From Saccharopolyspora ipomoeae (GTDB lineage Bacteria > Actinomycetota > Actinomycetes > Mycobacteriales > Pseudonocardiaceae): a stretch of DNA of 64,000 nt. Both the position numbers and the translations under genes were made by a program. The notes under the pieces are model-generated. The model did no database searches and was not told the origin of the DNA. It was given only the letters and a program-made list of their open reading frames with translations. Location of the stretch: assembly GCF_029952525.1 (NCBI RefSeq), contig NZ_JASAOF010000006.1, positions 1-64,000 of the forward strand, given 5' to 3'. Each line of letters begins with the position of its first letter. Within the stretch, counting starts at the first letter, position 1. This document shows, piece after piece, positions 63,324 through 64,000 of this stretch.

Positions 63324-64000
63324 ATGGCTGAGTCGTCGCGGGCGAAGTTCGCGCTGATCCTGGGCGGGATGTCGGCCTTCGGGCCGTTGTCGATGGACAT
63401 GTACCTGCCCGCGCTCCCGGCGATCGCCGGTGACCTGCACGCCGGGGCCTCCCAGGTGCAGCTCTCGCTGATGGCCTGCACGACCGGTCTCGCGCTGGGG
63501 CAGCTGGTCATGGGCCCGCTGTCGGACACCTACGGCCGCCGCCGCCCGCTGCTGATCGGCGTCGTCGTGTTCGCCCTCGCCTCGCTCGCCTGCGCGCTGG
63601 CGCCGTCGGCCTACGCGCTGGCCGCGTTGCGGCTCGTGCAGGGGTTCGGCGGGGCGGCGGGCATCGTCATCGCTCGCGCCGTGGTGCGCGACCTGTTCTC
63701 CGGGGTCGCCCTCGCCAAGTTCTTCTCGCTGCTGATGCTGGTCAACGGCGTGGTCCCGGTGCTCGCGCCGGTGCTCGGCGGGCAGCTGCTGCGGATCACC
63801 TCCTGGCGCGGGGTGTTCGTGACGCTGTGCGCGATCGGCGCCGCGCTGCTGCTGGCCGCCCTGCTCGCGCTGCCCGAGACGCTGCCGCGCGAGCAGCGCA
63901 GGCCCGGCAGCCTCCCGCAGACGCTGCGCACCTTCGGGAGCCTGGTGCGCGACCGGGTGTTCATCGGCTTCGCCCTGTCCGCGTCCCTGGCCTTCGCCGC
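63324..64000 (+). CDS. Bcr/CflA-type MFS drug exporter (3' truncated by window)
   Basis: At least 225 residues, cut off at the window end. Six hydrophobic spans are visible. SMDMYLPALPAIAGDL at residues 23-38 is the DHA1 Bcr/CflA motif in TM1, GQLVMGPLSDTYGRRRPL near 61 is motif A, and RLVQGFGGAAGIVIARAVVRD near 101 (in two parts) is motif B; PVLAPVLGGQLL near 145 is motif C of antiporters. It should export drugs or metabolites by proton antiport. ATG 63324 follows GAGGGTGGGG. Confidence 0.88.
   Translation, partial: MAESSRAKFALILGGMSAFGPLSMDMYLPALPAIAGDLHAGASQVQLSLMACTTGLALGQLVMGPLSDTYGRRRPLLIGVVVFALASLACALAPSAYALAALRLVQGFGGAAGIVIARAVVRDLFSGVALAKFFSLLMLVNGVVPVLAPVLGGQLLRITSWRGVFVTLCAIGAALLLAALLALPETLPREQRRPGSLPQTLRTFGSLVRDRVFIGFALSASLAFA

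Overview
The window is high-GC DNA with strong GC at third codon positions, Shine-Dalgarno sites of the GGAGG type, several TA-N3-T -10 boxes placed for leaderless transcripts, a bifunctional geosmin synthase, a DUF6879 module, rare TTA leucine codons and a GcvH-GarA-DUF151-MerR-GcvP block. Together these point to a filamentous actinomycete, most likely of the Pseudonocardiales (Saccharopolyspora-like). The genus is an inference. No rRNA, tRNA, CRISPR array, prophage or intact insertion sequence was seen. About 60 protein genes are supported.

Region 1-10 kb: a mycobacterial-type methylenetetrahydrofolate reductase; a WS/DGAT acyltransferase followed by a type B carboxylesterase and a GlcD-type FAD oxidase; a 72-bp MITE-like inverted repeat; an EamA exporter and a MocR regulator that start on each other's first bases; and a second, paralogous carboxylesterase. 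Region 10-18 kb: a tightly packed five-gene minus-strand operon (aldehyde dehydrogenase, FAD amine oxidase, amino acid dehydrogenase, LysR regulator, fused E1 dehydrogenase) divergent from an ornithine cyclodeaminase/mu-crystallin gene. This set reads as a candidate pipecolate-route lysine degradation cluster. The E1 gene carries a 40-bp hairpin repeat in frame near its start; a sister copy lies at 33.3 kb.

Region 18-27 kb: a DUF6879 module, a cytoplasmic serine hydrolase of the class A beta-lactamase fold, geosmin synthase, an amidohydrolase, a YezG-domain protein, and then a striking leader: promoter, 29-codon leucine-rich ORF with a TTA codon, perfect palindrome, amino acid dehydrogenase. 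A cold-shock gene with an intrinsic terminator inside its 5' leader follows. Region 27-41 kb: an epimerase, a large FAD/Fe-S oxidoreductase, a class V aminotransferase with an internally shortened MatC-like carrier, a second GlcD oxidase, an amino acid permease, and a malonate module (GntR regulator, twin operators, malonyl-CoA synthetase, fused carboxyltransferase).

Region 41-46 kb: a 2,3-dihydroxybenzoate siderophore-precursor operon behind two iron-box-like sites, with the aryl carrier protein split from isochorismatase and no NRPS in view. Region 46-51 kb: a secreted GH20 hexosaminidase with a DasR-like site over its -10 box, a TetR/NmrA pair with twin operators, and propionyl-CoA synthetase. 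Region 51-59 kb: phosphatidyltransferase, gcvH, garA, DUF151, MerR, a tandem glycine riboswitch and gcvP; compared with the mycobacterial Rv1822-Rv1832 order it lacks the DUF881/Sbp genes and one MerR gene. Region 59-64 kb: a complete Co/Ni ECF transporter (CbiM, PDGLE protein, CbiQ, CbiO), an acyl-CoA ligase and a Bcr/CflA-type exporter cut by the window edge.
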